From positions 1 through 37,736 of the forward strand of contig JAHRFU010000136.1 in NCBI GenBank assembly GCA_019084485.1: a DNA stretch of 37,736 nucleotides, written 5' to 3'. The stretch's first letter is position 1; each line of letters starts with the position of its first letter. Shown in pieces: positions 16,218 through 24,520 of the stretch. The notes beneath the pieces were generated by a model. The model made no database searches. It had not been told where the DNA came from and saw only the letters and a list, made by a program, of their open reading frames with translations. A program made the translations under genes and the position numbers. Source of the stretch: Desulforudis sp. GTDB taxonomy: Bacteria > Bacillota > Desulfotomaculia > Desulfotomaculales > Desulforudaceae.

Positions 16218-16243
16218 GACTCCGCTGCCTAGGCAGCGGAGTC
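16218..16243 (-). terminator. Perfect 26-base palindrome, probable terminator after the hemolysin III gene
   Basis: Arms GACTCCGCTGCCT and AGGCAGCGGAGTC are exact complements. On the minus strand the stem is followed by TATTT, a weak T tract. It lies between the end of the hemolysin III gene and the start of the coiled-coil membrane gene. A tandem duplication CCAATTAATA lies immediately beside it (16243-16262). Confidence 0.55.
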
Positions 16244-16271
16244 CAATTAATACCAATTAATAATTCAAAAC

Positions 16272-16295
16272 TTAAATAACTAAAGCCCCGACCCC
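16272..16295 (-). repeat. Dispersed repeat copy C (GGGGTCGGGGCTTTAG type)
   Basis: Plus-strand TTAAATAAC continues into TAAAGCCCCGACCCC, matching copy A at 118-141 over almost its full 24 bases and copy B at 181-196 over the core. It begins at the stop codon of the hemolysin III gene. Confidence 0.55.
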
Positions 16296-16948
16296 TAACC
16301 GATGTAGAGGATATAACGGAGCATCATCCAAAAGTGCGCGAAGCTCCCGGCAATCACGAAGAGGTGGAATATCTCGTGAAAACCCAGTACGCCCGGAATC
16401 GGGTTCGGGCGTTTCAGACCGTAGATGACCGCTCCGATCGTATAGGAGAGGCCACCGATGGCCATCCAGATCATCCCGCCGGGTGGGATGGTCTGGATCA
16501 GCGGCCAAGTGGCCACTACGATCAGCCAGCCCATAAAGAGGTAGATTCCCGTAGAAAGCCAGCGCGGTGCCTGCAGCCAAAAGAGTTTTAGAAATATGCC
16601 AGCTAACGCCAGGGTCCAGACCGAAACCAGCAGGCTCCAACCCCACTCACCGCGCAACGGGATCAGGCAGATCGGGGTGTAGGTTCCGGCGATCAGCAAA
16701 AAAATCATAATGTGGTCCAAGCGGCGGAGTACCCTGCTTCCCCGTTCTGAGAGCGGCAACAGATGATACAGGGAACTGGCCGTGTACAGCAGGATCAGGC
16801 TGGCCCCGAAGATCGCGAAAGCGACCACGTGCCAGGCTGTTCCGTCGCGAACCGCCAGAACGACCAATACAACCAACGCCGCCACAGACGCCAACGCTCC
16901 TGCAAGGTGCGTGAGCCCGCTGACCGGGTCCTTCAACTTTCTAATCAC
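16295..16948 (-). CDS. Hemolysin III family (YqfA/PAQR-like) membrane protein
   Basis: Seven membrane helices are visible in about 217 residues, together with the family motifs DPVSGLTHLAGALAS at the N-terminus, SSLYHLLP, RRLDHIMIFLLIAGTYTP and GFHEIFHLFVIAGSFAHF. The histidines in these motifs form the presumed metal site of the PAQR-like fold. Despite the name, a hemolytic role is not established for most members. The GTG at 16948 is chosen because homologues begin with IRKLKDPVSG; the frame stays open to 17068 without family resemblance. The stop coincides with repeat copy C. Confidence 0.88.
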   Translation of the reverse strand: MIRKLKDPVSGLTHLAGALASVAALVVLVVLAVRDGTAWHVVAFAIFGASLILLYTASSLYHLLPLSERGSRVLRRLDHIMIFLLIAGTYTPICLIPLRGEWGWSLLVSVWTLALAGIFLKLFWLQAPRWLSTGIYLFMGWLIVVATWPLIQTIPPGGMIWMAIGGLSYTIGAVIYGLKRPNPIPGVLGFHEIFHLFVIAGSFAHFWMMLRYILYIG

Positions 16949-17160
16949 ACTCAACTGCCCTTTCGCCAACCTGAAGTACCCAGAACTAAGTCTCCCCCCT
17001 ATATATACACTCCCCCTACCAATTATCCTGCAAATGCAGACAGAGGAAATAAAAGGACGGTCACACATCCTTTTTCCAAGACATACGATAAAGCGTAAAT
17101 AGAGTTATTACCCGCGGCTAACATGCTTTCCCTTTGTTAACGTGAAAGGATGATGCTCAG

Positions 17161-17436
17161 ATGTGGTTCCGACGCAGGCGAAAACCGGACTTTGATCATC
17201 CGGTGCAAGACCTGGCCTCTCTACCCACCGGAAGCCTGGCCGTGGTTGGCGAATTACGAGCGGCCACGCAGTTCCGGCGGCGGCTTCTGGATTTGGGGTT
17301 TGTTCCGGGGACGATCGTTAGAGCGGTCAGGAGAAGTCCGGTGGGTGATCCGATCGCCGTAGATATTCGCGGCACCACGATCGCCCTGCGTCTGGATGAC
17401 GCCAGGCAGATCACAGTCAGACCGGTTCACGGTTAA
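17161..17436 (+). CDS. feoA: Ferrous iron transport protein A
   Basis: FeoA is a small SH3-like cytoplasmic protein that supports FeoB. The 91-residue sequence has an arginine-rich lead (MWFRRRRKP) and the FeoA core RRRLLDLGFVPGTIVRAVRR followed by DPIAVDIRGTTIALR and the ending ARQITVRPV. The ATG at 17161 follows AAAGGATGATG. It lies 36 bases upstream of feoB in the same direction, forming the usual feoAB unit. It is divergent from the hemolysin III gene. Confidence 0.92.
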   Translation: MWFRRRRKPDFDHPVQDLASLPTGSLAVVGELRAATQFRRRLLDLGFVPGTIVRAVRRSPVGDPIAVDIRGTTIALRLDDARQITVRPVHG

Positions 17437-17472
17437 TTAGCACGGAGACGTTGCCAAGAGGAGTGACTTGTT

Positions 17473-19635
17473 GTGGAAACCGGCGGTCAGTCGCGGGAAT
17501 TCATCTACAATGCGAAGGTTTCCGACGTAAGGGGGGGAGAGCGAAAAGACCCGCTCATCGCCCTGATGGGAAATCCAAACACCGGCAAGAGTACCGCCTT
17601 TAACGCCCTCACCGGGTTAAGACAGCACACCGGGAATTGGCCGGGAAAAACCGTGTTGCTGGCGCGGGGCTCATACGCTTACCAGGGACGATCTTTTGAG
17701 TTGATAGACCTGCCAGGATGCTACTCCCTCTATGCCAATTCACCGGACGAAGAAGTAGCCAGGGACTTTCTCTGCTGGAAGCAACCCGATGCGACCGTGA
17801 TTGTCGTCGACGCCACTTGCCTGGAACGGAATCTGAACCTGGTTTTGCAGGTGCTCGAAATCACCGGCAAGGTTGTTGTCTGTCTTAATCTAATGGATGA
17901 AGCGAAGAAAAAGCGGATTGCCGTGGATCATCAGGCGTTGGCCGGTGAACTGGGAGTACCCGTTGTTCCCTGTGCTGCCCGGTCCGGACTAGGCATGGAT
18001 GAACTGGTCGACACCGTAGCCCAGCAGGTTGACGGAAAAATCATAACCAGGCCATATTCCATAACCTACCCGCCTGAAATCGAGGAGGCCGTGCAAACGC
18101 TGGAAGAGAGAATCCGTGACATCGCCCCCGTACACCTTCAGGCACGCTGGGTGGCGCTAAGTCTTCTCTCCGGAGATCTCCAGTTCTACAATGCCTGGCA
18201 ACAGTGGCAAGTCCCATCAGAACCTGCTCCAGGAGGTGACCGCCGGGTGAATCAGCGCGCCATCCCGAGCCTTAGCGCTCTGACCAAGGACCTGGCTATC
18301 GAACCGCAATTGATCCACGATCAACTCGTGAAAAGCATCTACTGGGAAGCAAACCGGATCGCCACACGGACGGTATCAGTGCAGGGATCCGGCCCGGATC
18401 TGGATCGAAAACTGGATAACATCTTTACCTCCCGTTGGTTTGGCTTCCCAATCATGCTGTTAATGTTGGGCGTGGTTTTCTGGATTACCATTGTCGGATC
18501 CAACTACCCGTCCGAGGCGCTGGCCACAGTCTTCTTCGCGGGTCAGGATCGGCTGGCCGAACTGTTCATTTGGCTGGGGGCCCCGGCTTGGCTCAAGGGC
18601 ATCCTCGTAGACGGCGTTTACGGTACCCTAGCCTGGGTAGTGGCCGTGATGCTCCCGCCGATGGCCATTTTCTTTCCGCTGTTTACGCTTCTGGAGGACC
18701 TGGGCTACCTGCCCCGGGTGGCCTTTAATCTGGACCGTTTCTTTAAAAGGGTTGGGGCCCACGGGAAACAATCCCTGACCATGGCCATGGGGTTTGGCTG
18801 CAATGCTGCAGGCGTTATTGCCTGCCGCATCATTGATTCCCCCCGGGAACGCCTGATCGCTGTTCTAACCAATAATTTCGTTCCCTGCAACGGCCGGTTT
18901 CCCACTCTAATCGCTTTGTCCCTGCTATTCATCGGAGGCGGAGTCGGTGCCCATTATGCAACCACCGTCGCCGCGGCATCAGTGGTCGGTATCGTGCTGG
19001 TCGGAGTCGCCGCCACCCTGGCCGTTTCCTGGATCTTGTCCCGCACCATTCTGCGAGGGCTGCCTTCGTCGTTTACGCTGGAGTTGCCACCCTACCGGGT
19101 GCCGCAGATCGGTTCAGTCATCGTGCGTTCTTTCCTTGACCGTACTCTGTTCGTACTGAAGCGGGCGGTTATCGTCGCCGCACCGGCAGGGGTTGTAATC
19201 TGGATCGCTGCTAATATCCACGTGGGCGAAGCCAGCTTCCTCGGACACTTTGTCGGGTTCCTCGACCCCTTCGCCCGGGCTATCGGCCTTGACGGGCATA
19301 TTCTGGGGGCCTTCATCCTGGGACTACCGGCAAACGAGATCGTCCTTCCGATCTTAATAATGAGCTACGTCGCCGAGACGGCCATGTTAGAACTGGACAG
19401 CCTGCAGGCCCTGCGTGATCTGTTGGTGATCGAGCACAACTGGACCTGGCTGACTGCAGTGTGCACGATGCTCTTTGCACTGCTCCACTTTCCCTGCGCC
19501 ACTACGCTGTACACTATTCAGAAGGAACAGAAGAGCATCAAATGGACCGTACTGGCCGCGCTCATCCCGCTGGCCATAGCCATCACGGTCTGCTTTGTGG
19601 TGGCCCAGACCGTACGGTTCTTAGGGCTGGTTTGA
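17473..19635 (+). CDS. feoB: Ferrous iron transport protein B
   Basis: FeoB is the Fe(II) permease with an N-terminal GTPase. The G motifs are GNPNTGKST (33-41), the switch region with HTGNWPGKT, DLPGCYSL (79-86) and NLMD (139-142). The membrane part holds the two Gate domains, with GFGCNAAGVIACRII and NFVPCNGRFPTLIAL, the latter bearing the conserved cysteine, and later LGLPANEIVLPI. The 720-residue length is normal for the family. GTG at 17473 has GAGGAG about ten bases upstream. No feoC follows; the next gene is a convergent MntR/DtxR-type regulator. Confidence 0.95.
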   Translation: METGGQSREFIYNAKVSDVRGGERKDPLIALMGNPNTGKSTAFNALTGLRQHTGNWPGKTVLLARGSYAYQGRSFELIDLPGCYSLYANSPDEEVARDFLCWKQPDATVIVVDATCLERNLNLVLQVLEITGKVVVCLNLMDEAKKKRIAVDHQALAGELGVPVVPCAARSGLGMDELVDTVAQQVDGKIITRPYSITYPPEIEEAVQTLEERIRDIAPVHLQARWVALSLLSGDLQFYNAWQQWQVPSEPAPGGDRRVNQRAIPSLSALTKDLAIEPQLIHDQLVKSIYWEANRIATRTVSVQGSGPDLDRKLDNIFTSRWFGFPIMLLMLGVVFWITIVGSNYPSEALATVFFAGQDRLAELFIWLGAPAWLKGILVDGVYGTLAWVVAVMLPPMAIFFPLFTLLEDLGYLPRVAFNLDRFFKRVGAHGKQSLTMAMGFGCNAAGVIACRIIDSPRERLIAVLTNNFVPCNGRFPTLIALSLLFIGGGVGAHYATTVAAASVVGIVLVGVAATLAVSWILSRTILRGLPSSFTLELPPYRVPQIGSVIVRSFLDRTLFVLKRAVIVAAPAGVVIWIAANIHVGEASFLGHFVGFLDPFARAIGLDGHILGAFILGLPANEIVLPILIMSYVAETAMLELDSLQALRDLLVIEHNWTWLTAVCTMLFALLHFPCATTLYTIQKEQKSIKWTVLAALIPLAIAITVCFVVAQTVRFLGLV

Positions 19636-19652
19636 GTACACCTGCCTCTGGT

Positions 19653-20111
19653 TCATTCGTGTTCCGGTGCGTACCCGTCCCGCAACCCGTCGCCCGCCTT
19701 GCTGCGCTGTTCTCGGTACTCCTGGAAGGCATTGAGGCATTCCGGATAATGATGCATAAAGGTGATCAGGTTTTCGATCGCCCGGATGGTCGGGAGCGAC
19801 AGGTAGTGTTCCATTGCTTCCGCCTCTTTGGCGGCGTCTGATTCTGAGCCCAGAACACGGACGAATTCCTGCAGAACCCGGTTCCGTTCATTCAGAAACC
19901 GTCCCAGCTTTTTCCCCTTGGGAGTCAGTACTACCTCCCGGTATGGGTGGTAAGTCAGGTAGTTTTTCCTGGCCAACTTCTGAAGAGCCCTGGTTACTGA
20001 GGGCAGTTTCACATTTAAGGTGGCGGCTACGTCCGTCACCCGCACACTGTCACTCCCGCCGGAGAGACGGTATATCTCTTCCAGGTAGTCTTCCAAGCTC
20101 GGGGACAACAT
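19653..20111 (-). CDS. MntR/DtxR-family metal-dependent repressor
   Basis: The 152-residue protein has an N-terminal winged helix and a dimerisation domain, and lines up with Bacillus MntR from its first residues (MLSPSLEDYLEEIY). Of the MntR metal ligands, Asp8, Glu11 and the Glu/Glu/His group in EAEAMEHYL are kept. The residue matching His77 is asparagine (NERNRVLQEF), which suggests altered metal affinity or choice. The gene is tail to tail with feoB, 17 bases apart, so it may control feoAB in response to iron; this is inference. ATG at 20111 has GGGGG about ten bases upstream; GTG at 20120 is an alternative start. Confidence 0.88.
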   Translation of the reverse strand: MLSPSLEDYLEEIYRLSGGSDSVRVTDVAATLNVKLPSVTRALQKLARKNYLTYHPYREVVLTPKGKKLGRFLNERNRVLQEFVRVLGSESDAAKEAEAMEHYLSLPTIRAIENLITFMHHYPECLNAFQEYREQRSKAGDGLRDGYAPEHE

Positions 20112-20274
20112 CTGATTCACACCCCCACTATGCCTACCCGCCAGGCGACGGAACATCCTCCTAACAGTCTACGTCGATCCGGAGAGGGAAAAGAACTACT
20201 GCAGGAAAGTCCTCCCACCCCTACACTTTTGTGATAGCATAGAATCATTGACCACCCAAAAGGGGGCCCACCCT

Positions 20275-20631
20275 GTGGAAAAGATCTTGCAGCAAATCCT
20301 CGAGGAACTGAAAGACCTACGCCAGGGTCAGGATATCCAGGGCAAACGCGTGGAACGCGTGGAAAAGGGACAGGAAGCCTTGGGTGTGCGTTTGGAACAC
20401 CTGGATAATGGACAGGACTTGCTTGCCCGTCAGCAGACAACTCAGGGCCGGCAGATCGAAAAACTACACTCTGATCTGACCAAACTCGCCGTTCACGTTG
20501 AAGGCGAAATCACCGATAAAATTCGTGGTTTGTACGATGACCGGGAAGTTCTTAGAAACGTTATTACGGATACCCTACATCGTATCGAAAATAGGCAGGA
20601 TAGGCACGGAGAGCAGCTAAACATGCACTAG
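20275..20631 (+). CDS. Coiled-coil protein of unknown function
   Basis: The 118-residue protein is almost wholly charged helix. Heptads occur in EKILQQILEELKDLRQGQD and related repeats such as GKRVERVEKGQEAL and VRLEHLDNGQDLLARQQ. It resembles small coiled-coil proteins that are common in Desulfotomaculum-type genomes and have no known function. GTG at 20275 is preferred because AAAAGGGGG lies seven bases upstream; a TTG at 20248 would add nine residues. No membrane helix, signal or catalytic motif is seen. Confidence 0.7.
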   Translation: MEKILQQILEELKDLRQGQDIQGKRVERVEKGQEALGVRLEHLDNGQDLLARQQTTQGRQIEKLHSDLTKLAVHVEGEITDKIRGLYDDREVLRNVITDTLHRIENRQDRHGEQLNMH

Positions 20632-20716
20632 CAAGAAATACAGATGCTACGCACCAAGAGAAGCTAAGACCCTACCCCCTGGACTACTCACGGCCACCAC
20701 GCTCCTCTAATCCGGC

Positions 20717-20845
20717 ATGCACCGAAAGTTGGTAACCCGCACTGAGGTTAAGGAGGAAATATCGGCTGCCCTGGATATAGTTAAGGACCGCTACGGCGAA
20801 GAGGCTGCTAAAACGGCAAGTTCGCTCAGAAAACCTTTACCTTAG
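20717..20845 (+). CDS. Possible small ORF, 42 residues
   Basis: ATG at 20717 opens a frame reading MHRKLVTRTEVKEEISAALD and then IVKDRYGEEAAKTASSLRKP before TAG. The composition is that of a charged helical peptide, but the codon usage is less GC-biased and no strong ribosome binding site is present. It could be a remnant of a longer gene. Otherwise the 20632-21010 stretch shows no gene, RNA or repeat that I can recognise. Confidence 0.3.
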   Translation: MHRKLVTRTEVKEEISAALDIVKDRYGEEAAKTASSLRKPLP

Positions 20846-21010
20846 CATCCAAAACCGGCTGGATGGTCACACTATGCCGAAAGAACATTCTTTTCTAATT
20901 TCTCCACAGCCCGACAACAAGTACAGGTAGGCTGGAGGAAACGAAAGGCGGAGTAAAAATGCGGAGCGACTAAGGATTCGTTTACTAAGAAAGAGTAGCC
21001 TTCATGAATC

Positions 21011-21060
21011 TTGATTCACTCTCAAAATTATGCTATGTTAAATGCATAGATATTGAGAGC
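21011..21060 (+). promoter_or_regulatory. Promoter and nested inverted repeats before the toxin-antitoxin module
   Basis: TTGATT (21011-21016) and TATGTT (21034-21039) are 17 bases apart. CTCTCAA with TTGAGAG, and inside them CTATG with CATAG, form nested inverted repeats that cover the -10 region. This is the expected layout for autorepression by an antitoxin-toxin complex; binding is inferred. Confidence 0.55.
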
Positions 21061-21074
21061 GAGGGGGATTTGAC

Positions 21075-21347
21075 TTGCCAAACATCCGGCCGATTTCGGA
21101 TTTACGGAATAATGCCAATGAAATCTCAGAGTTTTGCCGCAGGGAGCGCGAGCCGGTTTTCATTACAAAAAATGGTGTAGGCGATATGGTCGTTATGAGC
21201 ATCGAAGCATACGAGAGGCAACAGGCACTGATTGAACTCTATGGAAAGCTGGCCGAAGCCGAGGCTGAGATTGCCAATGGCGCGGCGGGCGAGGACTTTT
21301 TTGAGGTCGCGAAGAAGCTCCGAGGAAGTGTTCGTGGAAAAGTATAG
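21075..21347 (+). CDS. Phd/YefM-family antitoxin
   Basis: The 90-residue protein begins MPNIRPISDLRNNANEISEF and has EPVFITKNGVGDMVVMSIEAYE, the DNA-binding N-terminal fold of Phd/YefM antitoxins, followed by a helical, charged tail that would wrap the toxin. The start is TTG at 21075 with GAGGGGGA upstream. It overlaps the downstream toxin by 14 bases, the usual arrangement. It is expected to neutralise the toxin and repress the operon at the inverted repeats upstream. Confidence 0.88.
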   Translation: MPNIRPISDLRNNANEISEFCRREREPVFITKNGVGDMVVMSIEAYERQQALIELYGKLAEAEAEIANGAAGEDFFEVAKKLRGSVRGKV

Positions 21348-21636
21348 GTTACTGGTTTTTCCCTCGGCTAAGCAGGACTTGCAAAACATTGTCGACCATA
21401 TCAACGAGCTTTCGCCGGATGCTGCGTTCAAGCTGTACGACGAAATTGTGGGAGGTATCGGCTCGCTATCGCAAATGCCTGGTCGTTGTCTGCTGTTGAA
21501 AAGCTCGGTGTTGAGGGTGAAGGGCTACCGCGTTTTGATCGTGCACAACTATCTGGTGTTATATGTCGTAAACGGCAACCGCGTGGAAATCCGCCGTATC
21601 CTATACGGGCGCAGGCAATATGAATCTTTGCTGTAA
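21334..21636 (+). CDS. RelE/ParE-family toxin
   Basis: The 100-residue protein has the RelE/ParE pattern: a beta strand (YRLLVFPSAKQDLQNIVDHI), two helices, then SVLRVKGYRVLIVHNYLVLY and VEIRRILYGRRQYESLL. The C-terminal arginine/tyrosine region matches this family, whose members are mRNA interferases or gyrase poisons. GTG at 21334 lies after GAGGAAG and inside the end of the antitoxin gene; an in-frame ATG at 21232 would overlap the antitoxin too deeply. Which target it has cannot be decided from sequence. Confidence 0.86.
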   Translation: MEKYRLLVFPSAKQDLQNIVDHINELSPDAAFKLYDEIVGGIGSLSQMPGRCLLLKSSVLRVKGYRVLIVHNYLVLYVVNGNRVEIRRILYGRRQYESLL

Positions 21637-21704
21637 ACAATATAGAGTCTCTCGACTCCCTTGACTCTAGCGCTAATAGCCAATGCTGGTCAAACAAAGG
21701 ATTT

Positions 21705-21743
21705 CATAGTGGCCGTACCTAATAGATGGGTACGGCCACTATG
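21705..21743. repeat. Perfect 15-bp inverted repeat with 9-base loop
   Basis: CATAGTGGCCGTACC (21705-21719) and GGTACGGCCACTATG (21729-21743) are exact complements. No T tract follows on either strand, so a simple terminator is unlikely. It lies in a stretch of about 550 bases (21637-22185) with no confident gene. Nearby 21644-21669 holds a weaker TAGAGTC/GACTCTA pair. Confidence 0.75.
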
Positions 21744-22010
21744 CGTCTAATGCAAATGGCTGGCTCTCCTGTCCACAACATGCGTTGGATCTGATGATTC
21801 GAGGCATTGGTCATATCGTTAAGCCATGCGGCGAGTCTTTCCAACAGAAGCGCTAAAGCCTGGGCAAACCGAAGGTCGGCCATCTCGTCGCAACAAGCGT
21901 AGAACAGACCACCCAAGGTCCGTTCGTCTTGCTGGCAGCGGCTCTCTGATGTGCGCAACTTGAGATAGTAAAATATTCTTTCTTCCTGTGGTTCTTTCCT
22001 GCAGTTCCAA
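21719..22010 (-). pseudogene. Possible degraded gene between the toxin and the histidine kinase
   Basis: Two overlapping minus-strand frames look weakly coding. One starts LELQERTTGRKNILLSQVAH near 22010 and the other carries LGGLFYACCDEMADLRFAQA and LALLLERLAAWLNDM and ends at 21719 inside the inverted repeat. Neither has a good start and they are in different frames, as if one gene had suffered a frameshift. No family is recognised. The rest of 21637-22185 shows nothing else I can name. Confidence 0.25.
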
Positions 22011-22185
22011 ATTTATATGACTCGGTACCCCTTTCGCCGGCCGTTGTCCTCAGGTATCAAGAATTCGTATGAGGGCTTCAAGGGCGGCCGGATGGTTTAC
22101 AATCTGTACATGACCGGGTACGCTGGGAGGGTGTGTTCAGGCGCGTGCAGAAAGTGTACCTTGATGTCTTGAGGTAGGGTTTCTA

Positions 22186-24483
22186 CTACCGGGGTTTTTG
22201 CGGTTGATTGAAACGGACGAAGGCCGTGGTCCCATCCGGTCCGGTTTCCACGTCGATCTTAGCGTCGTGCCTTAAGGCAATCCGGAAGCAGACGGCCAGT
22301 CCTAGCCCGGTGCCGTAGTCCTTGGTGGTTACGAAAGGCGCGCCGAGTTTTTCGAGAATCTCATCTGGCATTCCCTCCCCCTCGTCACGCACCGACAGCA
22401 CTACAGATTCACCGTCTACGAATGTTTTGATGAATAGATTCCCGCCTGGGTGCATCGCTTCAAGTCCGTTGCGGCCAAGGTTTATGATCAATTGCCGCAT
22501 TTCACTGGCGTCCAGAAGCAGAGGCGGGATATCCCCCAACTCGGTGTGGATGTAGTTGTCCCTAGTGGCGGCGTCCGCCTGGACTAGCGGGAGTAGCGAA
22601 CTGATAATCACATTTAGATTCTGTTCCTGCAGGTTAATGACCTTACCCTTGGCCAGAGAGAGGAACTCCGTAATGATCGCGTTTCCCCGGTCCAGTTCCT
22701 GAATCATCAGGTCGAAGTATGATTTGTATTTACTAAGTTCGGCCTTCTCCCCGAATAGCTGCAGGAAACCGCGTACGCTGGTCATTGGATTGCGGATTTC
22801 ATGGGCGATGCCGGCCGCCATTTCACCGATCAGATCCAGCCGATCCAGGTATGCCATCTGTTTCTCCATCTGTTTACGCTCTGTGATGTCCCGCATGGTC
22901 TGAATGGCCCCGACCAAGTCACCGCTGCTGTCAGAGAGCGGTGAAACTGTTACCCACAAATGCGCCCCCCGGCCGCTGTAGGCCGAAGGCACAAATATTT
23001 CCGTGAAAAGGGTGTCGTCCCGTCTTTCGATCCGCCCATACTCCTTCTCAATCTCCGGGTTATTCTCGAAAACCAGGTCGATCAGAGCCGGCCGGCGCCA
23101 TTGATAAAGGGGCAGGGCATAGGCATAACAGCCCCTGTTGATGATTTCATCCTTGCTCACCCCGGACATTTCCTCCATCGCCCGGTTCCAGGCGATTACT
23201 TTCTGTTCCTTATTCACGGCAAAGGTGGCGTCAGGCAGAAACTCAATGATGTCCACCAGTTGTTGGTGGGAGGCACGCAGGCTTTCTTCGGCCCTCTTCC
23301 GCTCCGTGACGTCCTCCCCGATCCTGGCCAAACCGATGACGCTCCCCTGAGAGTCGCGCAGCAGGGAGTTGTTCCAGTCGATGAGTCGCTGCTCCCCGCT
23401 TCTGGTATGGATCGCCTTTTCACCGTCAGTAGGTAGAATACCCTGTGAGACCTCTTCCACAATCCGTCTGACCTGCTCCCTCCGATCAGCCGGGACAAAA
23501 GTTCCCACCCAGCAACGACCCAAAACGTCCTCCCGTGTCCACCCGGTAAGTTTCAACAAAAAGTCATTGCAGAAGGTCACCCGGCCATCGGTATCCAGAA
23601 TCACCGCCAGAAGCTGGACTCTTTCCAGCATCTCGCGGAACCGACGTTCCGATTCGCGGAGCATTTCGTTGGACTTGTGCAGGGCATCATACTGGTGCTT
23701 AAGCTCGACACGCATTTGGTCGAATGACCGGGCCAGATGCCCGATCTCGTCACGGGTGCTGACTGGAATGCTCGTTTCCAAATCTCCCTGGGCCAAGCGG
23801 TTCGCAGCGCCGACCAGTTTATTAATCGGCCTGGTCAGGGAGTTGGTTAACAGCCAGATGACCCCGATGATGAAAATCATGATCAAGCTGAAAGTGTAAG
23901 CCACATCCTTAATGGCTTCCTCAACCATCCTGTCCACAAAGTGCTTGTTGGCACCCACGTACCAAATGCCGATGATTTCCCCGGCAGCGTCCCGGATCGG
24001 TTTGTAAGCCGCCTGGTACTTCACCCCAACGACCTCGGCCTCTCCGAAGAACTCACCGCCCTCTTCGAGGACCACCCGGCCCACCTCATCGGATACCTTT
24101 GTACCCACAGCCCGCCGTTCATTGCGAATGACATTGGTCGCAATGCGTATATCCCCCTGGAAGATGGTGCAAGTATCACCGGTCAGGCGCCCAATCTCGT
24201 CAACAATGTAGTGGTTCCCGTTCATCAGGGTCTCGCCTTTGAACAGGGCTCCGTCGATGATCGCCCAATCTCCCGGATAGCGGGTCTCCAGGAAGGCCTC
24301 TCCCAGCAACAGATCCCCCCTGGCTTTTTCCACCGCTGCCTGGTTCGCCTCATCCCTGATTTTAGTCATAGTCCAAAACACCGTTGTCACGAGACCCAGG
24401 ATTACCACCAAGCTGATGGTGATGATAAACCGCCAGTGGATAGACTGAAAGTCATAAAACCGTTGTTTGGGGAAGCCTGCCAT
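22186..24483 (-). CDS. Orphan sensor histidine kinase (Cache-HAMP-PAS-PAS-HisKA-HATPase)
   Basis: The 765-residue protein has a first membrane helix (FIITISLVVILGLVTTVFW), an extracellular single-Cache-like domain with DTCTIFQGDIRIATNV and IIGIWYVGANKH, a second helix (IMIFIIGVIWLLT), a HAMP domain (LTRPINKLVGAANRLAQGDL), two PAS domains, a phospho-accepting His near residue 550 (MAAGIAHEIRNPMTSVRGFL) and an ATPase domain (DEGEGMPDEI, DYGTGLGLAV). The last region resembles sporulation kinases that phosphorylate Spo0F or Spo0A. No response regulator is adjacent, so it is an orphan; a link to Spo0A is inference. ATG at 24483 has a weak binding site. Three TTGTCGTA-type half-sites lie just upstream. 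Confidence 0.92.
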   Translation of the reverse strand: MAGFPKQRFYDFQSIHWRFIITISLVVILGLVTTVFWTMTKIRDEANQAAVEKARGDLLLGEAFLETRYPGDWAIIDGALFKGETLMNGNHYIVDEIGRLTGDTCTIFQGDIRIATNVIRNERRAVGTKVSDEVGRVVLEEGGEFFGEAEVVGVKYQAAYKPIRDAAGEIIGIWYVGANKHFVDRMVEEAIKDVAYTFSLIMIFIIGVIWLLTNSLTRPINKLVGAANRLAQGDLETSIPVSTRDEIGHLARSFDQMRVELKHQYDALHKSNEMLRESERRFREMLERVQLLAVILDTDGRVTFCNDFLLKLTGWTREDVLGRCWVGTFVPADRREQVRRIVEEVSQGILPTDGEKAIHTRSGEQRLIDWNNSLLRDSQGSVIGLARIGEDVTERKRAEESLRASHQQLVDIIEFLPDATFAVNKEQKVIAWNRAMEEMSGVSKDEIINRGCYAYALPLYQWRRPALIDLVFENNPEIEKEYGRIERRDDTLFTEIFVPSAYSGRGAHLWVTVSPLSDSSGDLVGAIQTMRDITERKQMEKQMAYLDRLDLIGEMAAGIAHEIRNPMTSVRGFLQLFGEKAELSKYKSYFDLMIQELDRGNAIITEFLSLAKGKVINLQEQNLNVIISSLLPLVQADAATRDNYIHTELGDIPPLLLDASEMRQLIINLGRNGLEAMHPGGNLFIKTFVDGESVVLSVRDEGEGMPDEILEKLGAPFVTTKDYGTGLGLAVCFRIALRHDAKIDVETGPDGTTAFVRFNQPQKPR

Positions 24484-24520
24484 ACCGCTGTCAACCCACT
24501 TCCGAGCAAATCCACATACA

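Noticed and set aside
16949-17160. A possible MntR/Fur operator around GTTAAC before feoA.
   Set aside because: The symmetry around CCCTTTGTTAACGTGAAAGG breaks down beyond the central six bases, so I cannot support a site.
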